From NCBI GenBank assembly GCA_903922605.1, contig CAIXUG010000003.1, positions 120,658-184,657 of the forward strand: 64,000 nucleotides of DNA. Reading direction: 5' to 3'. Made by a program: the position numbers and the translations under genes. Shown piece by piece: positions 51,509-61,800 of this stretch (position 1 is its first letter; every line of letters begins with the position of its first letter). This DNA comes from an uncultured Verrucomicrobiota bacterium (GTDB lineage Bacteria; Verrucomicrobiota; Verrucomicrobiia; Limisphaerales; UBA9464). The notes below the pieces were generated by a model. The model was not told the origin of the DNA. It worked only from the letters and a program-made list of their open reading frames with translations, and did not search any database.

Positions 51509-54500
51509 ATGAATTCGTATCCGTCCGTCCCGAACTCGCTTTATCGCCCGGATTTTGAGCATGACGCCTGCGGTGTTGGTTTTGTGGCCAACATCAAGGG
51601 GCTCAAATCCCATGCGCTCGTCGAGCAGGGACTCCAGATATTGAACAACCTGGATCATCGTGGCGCCTGCGGCTCCGAGGTGAACACCGGTGACGGCGCC
51701 GGCATCCTCATCCAGATGCCGCACGAGTTTTTCGCGGAAGTGACCAATGGCTCCGTGATCAAACTGCCGGAGGCCGGCCAATACGGCATCGGCATGATCT
51801 ATCTGCCCCCGGACGCGCGGCAGCGCCGCAAGGTCCAGCAGGCCTTTGAGAAGATCATCAACTCGGAAGGCCAGGAATTCCTCGGCTGGCGCTCGGTGCC
51901 CACCGACAACAGCTCGCTCGGCGAGACGGCGAAGGCCTCGGAGCCCGATGTGTGTCAGGTCTTCATCGGTCGCGGTGCCGATGTGACCAGCGATCTCGCG
52001 TTTGAGCGCAAGCTTTACGTCATCCGCAAGCGCTCGTTCACCGAGATCCGCTGCTCCACGATGGATGGCGCGGCGTACTGGTACGTGTGCAGCCTTTCCT
52101 GCCGCACGCTGATCTACAAGGGCATGCTGCTCACCGAGCAGGTGGGCAAGTACTTTCCCGACCTCCGCGACCCGCGCATGAAGACGGCCCTCGCGCTGGT
52201 GCATTCGCGTTTCAGCACGAACACCTTTCCGAGCTGGGGCCGCTCGCACCCCTACCGCTACATCGCGCACAACGGCGAGATCAACACGCTCCGGGGCAAC
52301 ATCAACTGGATGCATGCCCGCGAGTCGCTGTTCGAATCCGACGCGTTTGGCGACGACATCCAGAAGATCCTGCCCATCGTGGACCCGAACGGCAGCGACT
52401 CGGCGATGTTCGACAACGTGCTGGAACTCCTCGTCCTCGCGGGCCGCTCGCTGCCGCACGCGATGATGATGATGATCCCCGAGCCGTGGACCAACCATGA
52501 GTCCATGAGCGACGAGAAGAAGGCGTTTTACGAGTATCACTCGTGCCTGATGGAGCCGTGGGACGGCCCGGCCTGCATCGCCTTCACGGACGGCGTCCGC
52601 ATCGGCGCGTCGCTGGATCGTAATGGCCTCCGCCCCTCGCGCTACTACGTCACCAAGGATGACCACGTCATCATGGCGTCCGAGGTCGGTGTGCTCGACA
52701 TCGCCCCGGAAAACATCCTGGAAAAGGGCCGGCTCCAGCCGGGTCGCATGTTCTACATCGACACCGAGCTCGGCCGCATCGTGGCCGACGAGGAGATCAA
52801 GGACCAGATTGCCAGCGAGCAGCCCTATCGCCAGTGGCTCAACCAGCACATGATCGAGCTGGCCTCGCTGCCCGACCCCGGCAAGCTCCCGGAGCCGAGC
52901 CACGGCACGGTGCTGCAGCGCCAGAAGGCGTTCGGCTATTCCTTTGAAGACCTGCGCCTGCTGATGGTGCCGATGGCTCGCGATGGCATCGAGGCCGTCG
53001 GCTCGATGGGCACGGACACGCCGCTGGCCGTCCTCTCCGACCTGCCCCAGTCGCTCTACAACTACTTCCAGCAGCTCTTCGCGCAGGTCACCAACCCGCC
53101 GATCGACTGCATCCGTGAGGAAATTGTCACCAGTGCGGAAACGACGATCGGTTCCGAGAAGAACCTCCTGAACCCGGTTCCCGAGAGCTGCCACCTCATC
53201 GAGCTGAAGTCGCCGATCCTGACGAACGAGGAGTTTGCCAAGCTCAAGCACCTCGATCAGCCGGGCTACAAGTCCGTCACGCTGCCCATCCTCTACAAGC
53301 CGGAGAAGGGCGCGAAGGGGCTCGAAAAGGCGCTGAACGACGTCTTCAAGAAGGCCAGCAAGGCCATCACGGAAGGCATCAATATCATCATCCTCTCCGA
53401 CCGCGGCGTGGATGCGAAGAATGCGGCCATCCCGGCGCTGCTCGCCGTCTCGGGCCTGCATCACCATCTTATCCGCGAGGGCACGCGCACGCGTGTCGGT
53501 CTCGTGCTCGAGTCGGGTGAGCCGCGCGAGGTGCACCACTTCTCGCTGCTCATCGGCTACGGCTGCGGCGCGATCAATCCTTACCTCGCGTTCGAGACGC
53601 TGGACGACATGATCCGCCAGGGCCTGCTGGTCGGCGTGGACCACAAGACGGCCTGCAAGAACTTCGCGAAGGCCGGGGTGAAGGGCGTCATCAAGGTTGC
53701 CTCCAAGATGGGCATCTCGACGATCCAGTCGTATCGCGGCGCGCAGATTTTTGAGGCCATCGGCCTCAACGAGCAGGTGGTGGACAAGTACTTCACCTGG
53801 ACGGCGACCCGCGTCGAGGGCATCGGCCTCGAGGAGATCGCGAAGGAAGTCGAGATCCGTCATCGCCACGCCTTCCCCGATCGCCAGGTCAACGGCCACA
53901 CGCTCGACGTGGGCGGCCAGTACCAGTGGCGCAAGGAGGGCGAGTATCACCTCTTCAATCCGGAGACCGTTCACAAGCTCCAGAAGGCCGTCCGCAACGC
54001 CGACTACAGGACCTTCCAGGAGTATTCGAAACTGGTGAACGAGCAGTTCAAGCAGTGGGCGACCTTGCGCGGCCTGCTGGATTTCAAGGCGGCCACGCCG
54101 ATCCCCATCGAGGAAGTCGAGTCCATCGACGACATCGTCAAGCGCTTCAAGACGGGCGCGATGAGCTACGGCTCCATCTCGAAGGAGGCGCACGAGGCGC
54201 TCGCCATCGCGATGAACCGCATCGGCGGCAAGTCGAACACCGGCGAGGGCGGCGAAGATTCCGCGCGTTACGTCCTGGAGGCGAACGGCGATTCCAAGAA
54301 CTCGGCCATCAAGCAGGTGGCGAGCGGCCGCTTCGGCGTGACGAGCCTCTACCTCGTCAACGCGAAGGAGCTGCAGATCAAGATGGCGCAGGGCGCGAAG
54401 CCCGGTGAGGGCGGCCAGTTGCCCGGCTCGAAGGTCTATCCCTGGGTCGCGAAGGTCCGGCATTCGACGCCCGGCGTCGGCCTCATCTCGCCACCGCCGC

Positions 54501-56098
54501 ACCACGACATCTACTCGATCGAGGATCTCGCGGAGCTGATCCACGACCTGAAGAACGCAAACGTCCACGCGCGCATCAGCGTGAAGCTCGTGTCCGAGGT
54601 CGGCGTGGGCACCATCGCGGCCGGCGTCGCCAAGGCGCACGCGGACGTCGTGCTGATCTCCGGCTTCGACGGCGGTACGGGCGCCTCGCCGCAGACGTCC
54701 ATCAAGCACGCGGGCATCCCGTGGGAACTCGGCCTCGCCGAGACGCACCAGACGCTCGTGCTGAACAATCTTCGCTCGCGGATCGTGGTCGAGACGGACG
54801 GCCAGCTGAAGACCGGCCGCGACGTCATCATCGCCGCGATGCTCGGTGCCGAGGAGTTCGGTTTTGCGACCGCGCCGCTGGTCGCGCTCGGCTGCATCAT
54901 GATGCGCGTCTGCCACCTGAACACCTGCCCGGTGGGTGTCGCCACGCAGGATCCCGAGCTGCGCAAGCGGTTCACCGGCGATCCCGCGCACGCGGTCAAT
55001 TTCATGAAGTTCGTCGCGCAGGAAGTCCGCGAACTCATGGCCCAGCTCGGCTTCCGCACCATCAATGAGATGGTCGGCCGCACCGACCGCCTGGAGCCGC
55101 GCAAGGCCGTCGAGCACTGGAAGGCCAAGGGTGTGGATTTCAGCAAGATCCTCTACCAGCCCGAGGCCGGGCCGGAAGTCGGCCGCTACTGCCAGATGAC
55201 GCAGGACCATGGTATCGACCGCTCGCTCGACGTGACCCGGTTGCTCGAGCTCTGCAAGCCGGCGCTGGAGCGGAAGGAAAAAGTCCGCGCCCACGTGAAG
55301 GTCCGGAACGTCAACCGCGTGGTCGGCACCATCACCGGCAGCGAACTCACGCGGCGCCACGGCGTCGAGGGTCTGCCCGAGGATACCATCCAGCTCACCT
55401 TCACCGGCAGCGCCGGCCAGAGCTTTGGCGCGTTCATGCCCCCGGGCATGACGTTCCTGCTCGAGGGCGATGCGAACGATTATCTCGGCAAGGGCCTGTC
55501 GGGCGGAAAGATCATCCTTTATCCGTCACCGGCCGCCACCTTCGCCCCGGAGAAGAACATGATCACCGGCAACGTGGCGCTCTATGGCGCGACCGCCGGC
55601 GAGGTTTACATCCGCGGCATGGCCGGCGAGCGCTTCGCGGTCCGCAACTCCGGCGTGACCGCCGTCGTGGAAGCCATCGGCGACCACGGTTGCGAATACA
55701 TGACGGGCGGCAAGGTCGTGGTGCTCGGGCCGACCGGGCGCAACTTCGCGGCCGGCATGTCCGGCGGCGTGGCCTACATCCTCGACGAGAAGGGCGATTT
55801 CGCGACGCGCTGCAACCTGCAGATGGTCGCGGTCGAGAAGCTCGACGCCGAAGATGCCGCCGACCTGAAGGCGACCATCGAGGAGCACGCCATCAACACG
55901 AAGAGCACGCATGCGTCGAAGATCCTCGCCGCGTGGGACAGGTTCCTGCCGAAGTTCGTGAAGGTGATGCCCAAGGATTACAAGCGCGTGCTGCAGGCCA
56001 TCAAGAAGGCGACCGCCGACGGCCTCACCGGCGACGACGCGCTCAACGCCGCGTTCCAGGCGAACTCCAAGGACGCCGCGCGCGTTGGCGGCGGCTGA
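51509..56098 (+). CDS. gltB: Glutamate synthase large subunit, copy 1
   Basis: A 1529-residue NADPH-dependent glutamate synthase large chain. The N-terminal nucleophile is Cys21 in [16 protein letters not shown] after a 20-residue propeptide; the amidotransferase domain ([29 protein letters not shown]), central domain, FMN/2-oxoglutarate domain ([37 protein letters not shown]) and the 3Fe-4S cysteines ([19 protein letters not shown]) are all in order, with the C-terminal beta-helix ([21 protein letters not shown]). It transfers the glutamine amide to 2-oxoglutarate. gltD follows 47 bases downstream. Confidence 0.96.
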   Translation: MNSYPSVPNSLYRPDFEHDACGVGFVANIKGLKSHALVEQGLQILNNLDHRGACGSEVNTGDGAGILIQMPHEFFAEVTNGSVIKLPEAGQYGIGMIYLPPDARQRRKVQQAFEKIINSEGQEFLGWRSVPTDNSSLGETAKASEPDVCQVFIGRGADVTSDLAFERKLYVIRKRSFTEIRCSTMDGAAYWYVCSLSCRTLIYKGMLLTEQVGKYFPDLRDPRMKTALALVHSRFSTNTFPSWGRSHPYRYIAHNGEINTLRGNINWMHARESLFESDAFGDDIQKILPIVDPNGSDSAMFDNVLELLVLAGRSLPHAMMMMIPEPWTNHESMSDEKKAFYEYHSCLMEPWDGPACIAFTDGVRIGASLDRNGLRPSRYYVTKDDHVIMASEVGVLDIAPENILEKGRLQPGRMFYIDTELGRIVADEEIKDQIASEQPYRQWLNQHMIELASLPDPGKLPEPSHGTVLQRQKAFGYSFEDLRLLMVPMARDGIEAVGSMGTDTPLAVLSDLPQSLYNYFQQLFAQVTNPPIDCIREEIVTSAETTIGSEKNLLNPVPESCHLIELKSPILTNEEFAKLKHLDQPGYKSVTLPILYKPEKGAKGLEKALNDVFKKASKAITEGINIIILSDRGVDAKNAAIPALLAVSGLHHHLIREGTRTRVGLVLESGEPREVHHFSLLIGYGCGAINPYLAFETLDDMIRQGLLVGVDHKTACKNFAKAGVKGVIKVASKMGISTIQSYRGAQIFEAIGLNEQVVDKYFTWTATRVEGIGLEEIAKEVEIRHRHAFPDRQVNGHTLDVGGQYQWRKEGEYHLFNPETVHKLQKAVRNADYRTFQEYSKLVNEQFKQWATLRGLLDFKAATPIPIEEVESIDDIVKRFKTGAMSYGSISKEAHEALAIAMNRIGGKSNTGEGGEDSARYVLEANGDSKNSAIKQVASGRFGVTSLYLVNAKELQIKMAQGAKPGEGGQLPGSKVYPWVAKVRHSTPGVGLISPPPHHDIYSIEDLAELIHDLKNANVHARISVKLVSEVGVGTIAAGVAKAHADVVLISGFDGGTGASPQTSIKHAGIPWELGLAETHQTLVLNNLRSRIVVETDGQLKTGRDVIIAAMLGAEEFGFATAPLVALGCIMMRVCHLNTCPVGVATQDPELRKRFTGDPAHAVNFMKFVAQEVRELMAQLGFRTINEMVGRTDRLEPRKAVEHWKAKGVDFSKILYQPEAGPEVGRYCQMTQDHGIDRSLDVTRLLELCKPALERKEKVRAHVKVRNVNRVVGTITGSELTRRHGVEGLPEDTIQLTFTGSAGQSFGAFMPPGMTFLLEGDANDYLGKGLSGGKIILYPSPAATFAPEKNMITGNVALYGATAGEVYIRGMAGERFAVRNSGVTAVVEAIGDHGCEYMTGGKVVVLGPTGRNFAAGMSGGVAYILDEKGDFATRCNLQMVAVEKLDAEDAADLKATIEEHAINTKSTHASKILAAWDRFLPKFVKVMPKDYKRVLQAIKKATADGLTGDDALNAAFQANSKDAARVGGG

Positions 56099-56145
56099 GC
56101 GCCGCGCGCTGAACCGACAATCTTGACCCCGAACGAGACTGATAA

Positions 56146-57624
56146 ATGGGCAAACCCACTGGCTTCCTAGAATTCGTCCGCGAACTGCCGCTCGACCGCA
56201 GCGCACAAAACCGTATCCGCGACTGGAATGAGTTCCATGAGCACATGGATGAGGCCAAGCTCCGCCAGCAGGGCGCGCGGTGCATGGATTGCGGCATTCC
56301 GTTCTGCCACAGCGGCACGCTGGTCAGCGGCATGGCGAGCGGCTGCCCGATCAACAACCTGATCCCGGAGTGGAACGACCTCGTCTATCGCGGCCTTTGG
56401 CGCGAGGCGCTGGACCGGCTCCACAAGACGAACAACTTCCCCGAGTTCACCGGCCGCGTCTGCCCCGCGCCGTGCGAGGGCTCGTGCGTGCTCGGCATCA
56501 ACGCGCCGCCCGTCACGATCAAGAACATCGAATGCACGATCATCGACCACGGCTGGGAAGAGGGCTGGGTCAAGCCGGAGCCGCCGAAGAAGCGCACCGG
56601 CAAGAAGGTCGCGGTCATCGGTTCCGGTCCGGCCGGCCTAAGCGCCGCCGCGCAGCTTAACAAGGCGGGCCACTGGGTCACCGTCTTCGAGCGCGCGGAC
56701 CGTCCCGGCGGGCTGCTCATGTATGGCATCCCCAACATGAAGCTCGACAAGGAGAAGGTCGTGCAGCGCCGCCTCAAGCAGATGGAGCGCGAAGGCGTCG
56801 CCTTCCGCTGCAACTGCGAGGTCGGCAAGGACGTCACCTCGGCCGAGCTGATGGCGGAGTTCGACGCCGTCGTCCTCTGCACCGGTGCGACCAAGCCGCG
56901 CGATCTGCCCATCGAGGGCCGCGCGAACAAGGGCATCCATTTCGCGATGGAGTTCCTCCACGCCAACACCAAGGCGCTGCTGGACCAGACGCCGCCGCCC
57001 ATCACGGCCGAGGGCAAGGATGTCATCATCATCGGCGGTGGCGACACGGGCACCGACTGCGTGGGCACCTCGCTGCGTCACGGCTGCAAGAGCCTTGTCC
57101 AGGTCGAGATCCTGCCGCGTCCGCCCGAGTCGCGCGCCAAGGACAATCCGTGGCCCGAGTGGCCGAAGACCTACAAGATGGACTACGGCCAGGAAGAGGC
57201 CGCGGCCAAGTACGGCGCCGACCCGCGTGTCTATCTCACGACCGCGAAGAAGTTCCTGCAGGACGACCAGGGCAATGTCTCCGGCGTCCATCTCGTGGAG
57301 ATCAAGTGGGACAAGAACGAGAAGGGGCAGTTCATCCCCGTGGACGTGCCCGGCACCGACCGGATCGTGCCGGCGCAACTCGTCCTGCTCGCCATGGGCT
57401 TCCTCGGGCCCGAACAGCCGCTGCTCGAATCCCTCGGCGTGGAGCGCGACCCGCGTTCCAACGCGAAGGCCGACCACGGCAAGTACCTGACCAGCATCCC
57501 GAAGGTTTTTGCAGCCGGTGACTGTCGGCGTGGCCAGAGCCTCGTGGTGTGGGCCTTCAACGAAGGCCGCGGTGCGGCGCGCGAGTGCGACCGGTTCTTG
57601 ATGGGTACGACAGAGCTGCCGTAA
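56146..57624 (+). CDS. gltD: Glutamate synthase small subunit
   Basis: A 492-residue FAD/NADPH subunit. N-terminal Cys clusters for two 4Fe-4S centres ([12 protein letters not shown], then [12 protein letters not shown]), FAD-binding [22 protein letters not shown] and NADPH-binding [19 protein letters not shown]. It feeds electrons to GltB. With two gltB genes and only this gltD in the window, the subunit may serve both. Confidence 0.95.
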   Translation: MGKPTGFLEFVRELPLDRSAQNRIRDWNEFHEHMDEAKLRQQGARCMDCGIPFCHSGTLVSGMASGCPINNLIPEWNDLVYRGLWREALDRLHKTNNFPEFTGRVCPAPCEGSCVLGINAPPVTIKNIECTIIDHGWEEGWVKPEPPKKRTGKKVAVIGSGPAGLSAAAQLNKAGHWVTVFERADRPGGLLMYGIPNMKLDKEKVVQRRLKQMEREGVAFRCNCEVGKDVTSAELMAEFDAVVLCTGATKPRDLPIEGRANKGIHFAMEFLHANTKALLDQTPPPITAEGKDVIIIGGGDTGTDCVGTSLRHGCKSLVQVEILPRPPESRAKDNPWPEWPKTYKMDYGQEEAAAKYGADPRVYLTTAKKFLQDDQGNVSGVHLVEIKWDKNEKGQFIPVDVPGTDRIVPAQLVLLAMGFLGPEQPLLESLGVERDPRSNAKADHGKYLTSIPKVFAAGDCRRGQSLVVWAFNEGRGAARECDRFLMGTTELP

Positions 57625-57640
57625 GGTTTTTGGTCTTGTG

Positions 57641-58369
57641 ATGACCAAAGACCATATTTTGTCGGAGATCAAGCGAACCGCTGTCGCAAACGGCGATAAA
57701 GCATTGGGCTGGCGAGTTTTCTTCCAAGAAACCGGCATTAAAGAATGCGACTGGAAGGGTAAATTCTGGGCCAGATGGAGCGATGCGGTTCTGCAGGCAG
57801 GCTATTCTCCAAATGAAATGTCTTCCGCTTATGAGGAAGACTATCTAATTGAAAAGCTTGTCCCGCTCATACGGAAATACGGACGATTTCCTGTTATCGC
57901 CGAGCTCCGGCTCGAAACTCGACTGGATCAAACCTTGCCGAATGACAAGACGTTCTCCGAACGGCTTGGATCCAAGTCTGAGCGTGCGCTGAAGGTCATC
58001 AGCTATTGCCGAGTTCGTGATGGCCTTGAAGACGTAATTGCGATCTGCGAAGCGATTCCAGAAGCGAAGACGATTGCCGCAGAAAGTGACATTCCGGGCG
58101 AAGTGGTCATCGGGTTCGTCTATTTGATGAAGGCGGGGAAATTCTACAAGATCGGAAGGAGTAACGCCGCAGGTAGACGAGAACGAGAACTCCAGATTCA
58201 ACTTCCGGAAGCCGCCAAGCATGTGCACGTGATCCGCACTGATGATCCGGTCGGAATCGAAGCCTATTGGCACAATCGTTTCGCTGCGAAACGGGTTCGG
58301 AAGGATGCCGAATGGTTCGACCTCGATTCTTCGGATATTGCAGCGTTTCGTCGAAGGAAGTTCATGTGA
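57641..58369 (+). CDS. GIY-YIG nuclease-like protein with HNH-associated repeats
   Basis: A 242-residue protein of two parts. The N-terminal half has two copies of the repeat found next to homing HNH/GIY-YIG nucleases: FFQETGIKECDWKGKFWARWSDAVLQAGYSPN (~28-60) and LIRKYGRFPVIAELRLE onward (~75-115). The C-terminal half has the GIY-YIG/T5orf172-type core GFVYLMKAGKFYKIGRSN, ending EAYWHNRF and EWFDL. GC content is clearly below that of its neighbours. It sits between gltD and gltB2, 16 bases after gltD, next to palindromic repeats; likely a mobile, possibly homing, gene. GTG at 57638 is an alternative start. Confidence 0.78.
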   Translation: MTKDHILSEIKRTAVANGDKALGWRVFFQETGIKECDWKGKFWARWSDAVLQAGYSPNEMSSAYEEDYLIEKLVPLIRKYGRFPVIAELRLETRLDQTLPNDKTFSERLGSKSERALKVISYCRVRDGLEDVIAICEAIPEAKTIAAESDIPGEVVIGFVYLMKAGKFYKIGRSNAAGRRERELQIQLPEAAKHVHVIRTDDPVGIEAYWHNRFAAKRVRKDAEWFDLDSSDIAAFRRRKFM

Positions 58370-58414
58370 TTTAACAGAGAAGCTTAAATTGGAGGCCGGA
58401 AGAAGAGTGATTAA

Positions 58415-58565
58415 TCTCATTAACACCCGGCTTTAGCCGGGTGTGGCGGACGGTTCCTTTTTTCAACCGTTTTAACGGTTTCCGGTGCCCGCAACGGGAA
58501 GCCGTTGAAACGGCTGAATCACCGCCTGTCTGGCATCACCTGGCTGAAGCCAGGTGCTAATGAGA
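58415..58565. repeat. Large palindromic (MITE-like) element with nested hairpins
   Basis: Outer arms TCTCATTAACACCCGGCT (58415-58432) and the near-complement ending TAATGAGA (58565) match 16 of 18. Nested stems: ACACCCGGCT / AGCCGGGTGT (58423-58444), AACCGTT / AACGGTT (58465-58480), AGCCGTTGAAACGGCT (58500-58515), CACCTGGCT / AGCCAGGTG (58537-58556). No open frame. Confidence 0.75.
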
Positions 58566-58616
58566 ACGCTCGGCCTGAGGCTGGGCTTCCTGGGCCCCTC
58601 CAGAGCGTGGCGTGGC

Positions 58617-58725
58617 AACGTGCTGCCGTGCGTCTCGCCGGCAGGGCGTGCCTTGGTCTGCGGCGTGAATGTTTCCCCGGATCCGTGCTGGGTGGCCCCT
58701 GCCGGCAAGATGCCGGCAGCACGTT
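58617..58725. repeat. Second palindromic element upstream of gltB2
   Basis: Complementary 12-base arms at 58617-58628 (AACGTGCTGCCG) and 58714-58725 (CGGCAGCACGTT), with TGCCGGCA twice at 58700-58718. With the preceding element it fills most of the 488-base gap before gltB2. Confidence 0.6.
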
Positions 58726-58776
58726 GGAAGACGGCTGCCGGAGGGCCCTGCCACGTTGCCTTCGCCCAGATTCCCT

Positions 58777-58806
58777 TTGCGTTGCCGGAAACGTGGCCCC
58801 TACGTT
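58777..58806 (+). promoter_or_regulatory. Predicted gltB2 promoter
   Basis: TTGCGT (58777-58782), 18-base spacer, TACGTT (58801-58806), 51 bases before the ATG; the spacer shares GCCGGAAACG and GGCC with the gltB1 promoter. Confidence 0.55.
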
Positions 58807-58857
58807 TTGGTCCGTGGCTGGCGGTGAACCCAATCCGCAGCCATTGTAATACCGAAC

Positions 58858-61800
58858 ATGACCTCGTACCCATCTGTTCCCGGTTCGCTCTATCGTCCCG
58901 AGTTTGAGCATGACGCCTGCGGCGTCGGCTTCATCGCGAACACGACGGGCAAACGGGAGCACCGCATTGTCGAATACGCTCTTGAGGCACTTGGCTCCCT
59001 TGCGCACCGCGGCGCCCTCGACGCCGACGCCAAGACCGGCGACGGCGCGGGCGTGCTCACGCAGCTGCCCAAGGAATTCTTCCAGCGCGAGGCGGACAAG
59101 CTCGGCGTGAAGGCCGTGGAGAAAGAAGACATCGCGGTCGGCTTTGTCTTCGCGCCCGCAGGAAAGCCCTACCTCATCGCCAAGTGCCGGCAGTTCGTCG
59201 AGGAAGCCTGTGCGCGGTATGGCATCCACTTTCTGGCGTGGCGCCCGGTGCCGACCAACCCGCGCTGTCTCGGGGACAAGGCGCGCAACACCATGCCGGA
59301 GATCATGCAGTGCCTGCTCGGCAAGGACCCCGCGTGGAGTTCCGACGAGTACGAGCGCAAGCTGTTCCTCGCGCGTAACCACGCCGAACGCGCCGCCTCG
59401 GCGGACAAGGTGGACGGCTTCTACTGCCCGTCCTTCAGCGCGCGCACCATCGTTTACAAGGGCCTCTTCAACGCGCCGCAGCTGCCGAAGTTCTACCCCG
59501 ACCTGAAGGATCCGCTGTTCATCTCCGCCCTGGCGATCTTCCACCAGCGCTACTCGACGAACACGTTTCCGACGTGGCACCTCGCGCACCCGTTCCGGAT
59601 GCTCGCGCACAACGGCGAGATCAACACGCTGCTCGGCAACAAGAACTGGACCCGCGCCCGCGAGAAGGAACTCACGTCGCCTGTCTGGGGTGACGACATC
59701 GAGACGCTCACGCCGATCATCCAGCCTGGCGGCTCCGATTCCGCCGCGCTCGATAATGCGCTCGAGGCGCTCGACCTCTCCGGCCGCCACCTTCTGCACA
59801 GCGTGACGATGCTTGCACCCGAGGCGTGGGAGAACACGTCGGAGATCGATGCCAAGCTGCGCGGCTACTACCAGTTCCACGCCTGCCTGAACGAACCGTG
59901 GGACGGACCCGCCGCCGTGGTCTTTTCCGACGGCCGCATCATCGGCGCGACGCTCGACCGCAACGGCCTGCGGCCCGCGCGCTACAAACTATACGAGGAC
60001 GGCCTCATGGTCATGGGCTCCGAGGTGGGCATCGTGGCGCTCGACGAACGGAAGGTCGTGAGCAAGGGCCGGCTCGGACCCGGCAAGATTCTCGCGATCG
60101 ACACGGAGAAGGGGACCCTGCTCGACAACGACGCGGTGAAGAACTTCGTGGCCGGGCAGCAGCCCTACGGCGAATGGGTGGCGAAGAATCTTTTTTCGCT
60201 CACGGCCCATGCGAAGCAGTTCGCGGCCACGCACCAGCCGGTCAACCTCCTCGACCTCACGCTGCAGCAGATCACCTTTGGCTGGGATGTGGAACAGGTG
60301 GAGGACCTGCTCAAGCCCATGGCCACGCAGGCCGCCGAACCGGTCGGTTCCATGGGCGACGACACGCCGATCGCGGTGCTCTCAAAGCGCCCGCGGCTGC
60401 TCTACGACTATTTCAAGCAGCTCTTCGCCCAGGTCACCAACCCGCCGATCGACTCGATCCGCGAGAAGGTCGTCATGTCGCTCGGCACGTCGCTGGGTTC
60501 GCGCAAATCGTGGTTCGAGGAAACGCCCGAGCACGCCAAGCAGGTGAAGCTCGACTCCCCGTTCCTCTTCGACCACGAGGTGACGGCGCTGAAGAGCATT
60601 CCCGATCCGGCCTTCCAGTCGGCCACAATCATCACGCACTTCAGCGCGGCCGTGGGCGTGTCCGATCTGGATGCGGCCCTCGCTTCCGTCTGCCAGCAGG
60701 CGGAGTCGGCGGTGCGCGACGGCAAGTCCATCCTCATCCTTACCGACCGGGGTGTGGACGCGCAGAAGGTTCCCATCCCCATGCTGCTCGCAATCGGCGC
60801 GGTGCATCACCACCTGATCCGCGCGGGCAAGCGGCTGCGCTGCTCCATCGTGTGCGAGTCCGGCGAGGCCCGGGACGTACATCACTTCGCGGCGCTCGTC
60901 GGTTTCGGGGCGAGCGCGGTGAATCCCTATGTCGCCATCGGTACGATTCGCGACGCTGTCGAAGGCGGGAAGTATGGCGACATCAGCGTGGAGGCGGCGG
61001 TGGGCAACTTCCGCAAGGCCATCGAGAGCGGCATGCTCAAGGTCATGGCCAAGATGGGCATCTCGACCATCGCCAGCTATCGGGGCGCCCAGACCTTCGA
61101 AGCCATCGGCATCGGGCCGGAGGTGATGGACCGCAGCTTCTTCGGCACGACCAGCCAGGTCGGCGGTATCGGCTTCGCGGAGATCGCGCTGGATGCGATC
61201 CGCCGCCACGCCGGCGCCTTCGCCGCGCCCGAGGCGGCCCTGCTCGACGTGGGCGGCAACTACCGCGTGGCCAAGGGTGGCCGGGGCGAATACCATGCGT
61301 ACAACGCCCAGGTCGTGGGCAACCTCCACCGCTTCATCAAGAGTGGGAAGCGCGAGGAGTTCATCAAGTACATGGAGTCAGTGAACAAGCGCGAGCCGAT
61401 CAGCCCGCGCGACCTGCTCACCTTCAAGACTGGAAATAAACCGGTGCCAATTGACGAGGTGGAATCTGTGGAGGACATCCGCCGCCGCTTCACCACGGCC
61501 GGCATGTCGCTCGGGGCGCTGTCACCGGAGACGCACGAGTGCCTCGCCATCGCGATGAACAGCATCGGCGGCAAGTCCAACTCGGGCGAGGGCGGCGAAG
61601 ATCCCGCGCGCTACCTGACGGACAAGAACTCGGCGATCAAGCAGGTCGCTTCCGGCCGCTTCGGCGTGACGCCCGCGTACCTCGCGAGCGCGCAGGAGAT
61701 CGAGATCAAGATGGCGCAGGGGGCCAAGCCTGGCGAAGGCGGCCAGCTGCCCGGCCACAAGGTCACCCCGCTCATTGCGCAGCTGCGGCACAGCGTGCCG

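Noticed and set aside
51458..55360. 1300-residue open frame on the minus strand opposite gltB1
   Set aside because: Antisense shadow of a high-GC gene: composition is Arg/Ala/Asp/His-rich with no motif, while the plus strand encodes an unmistakable GltB.
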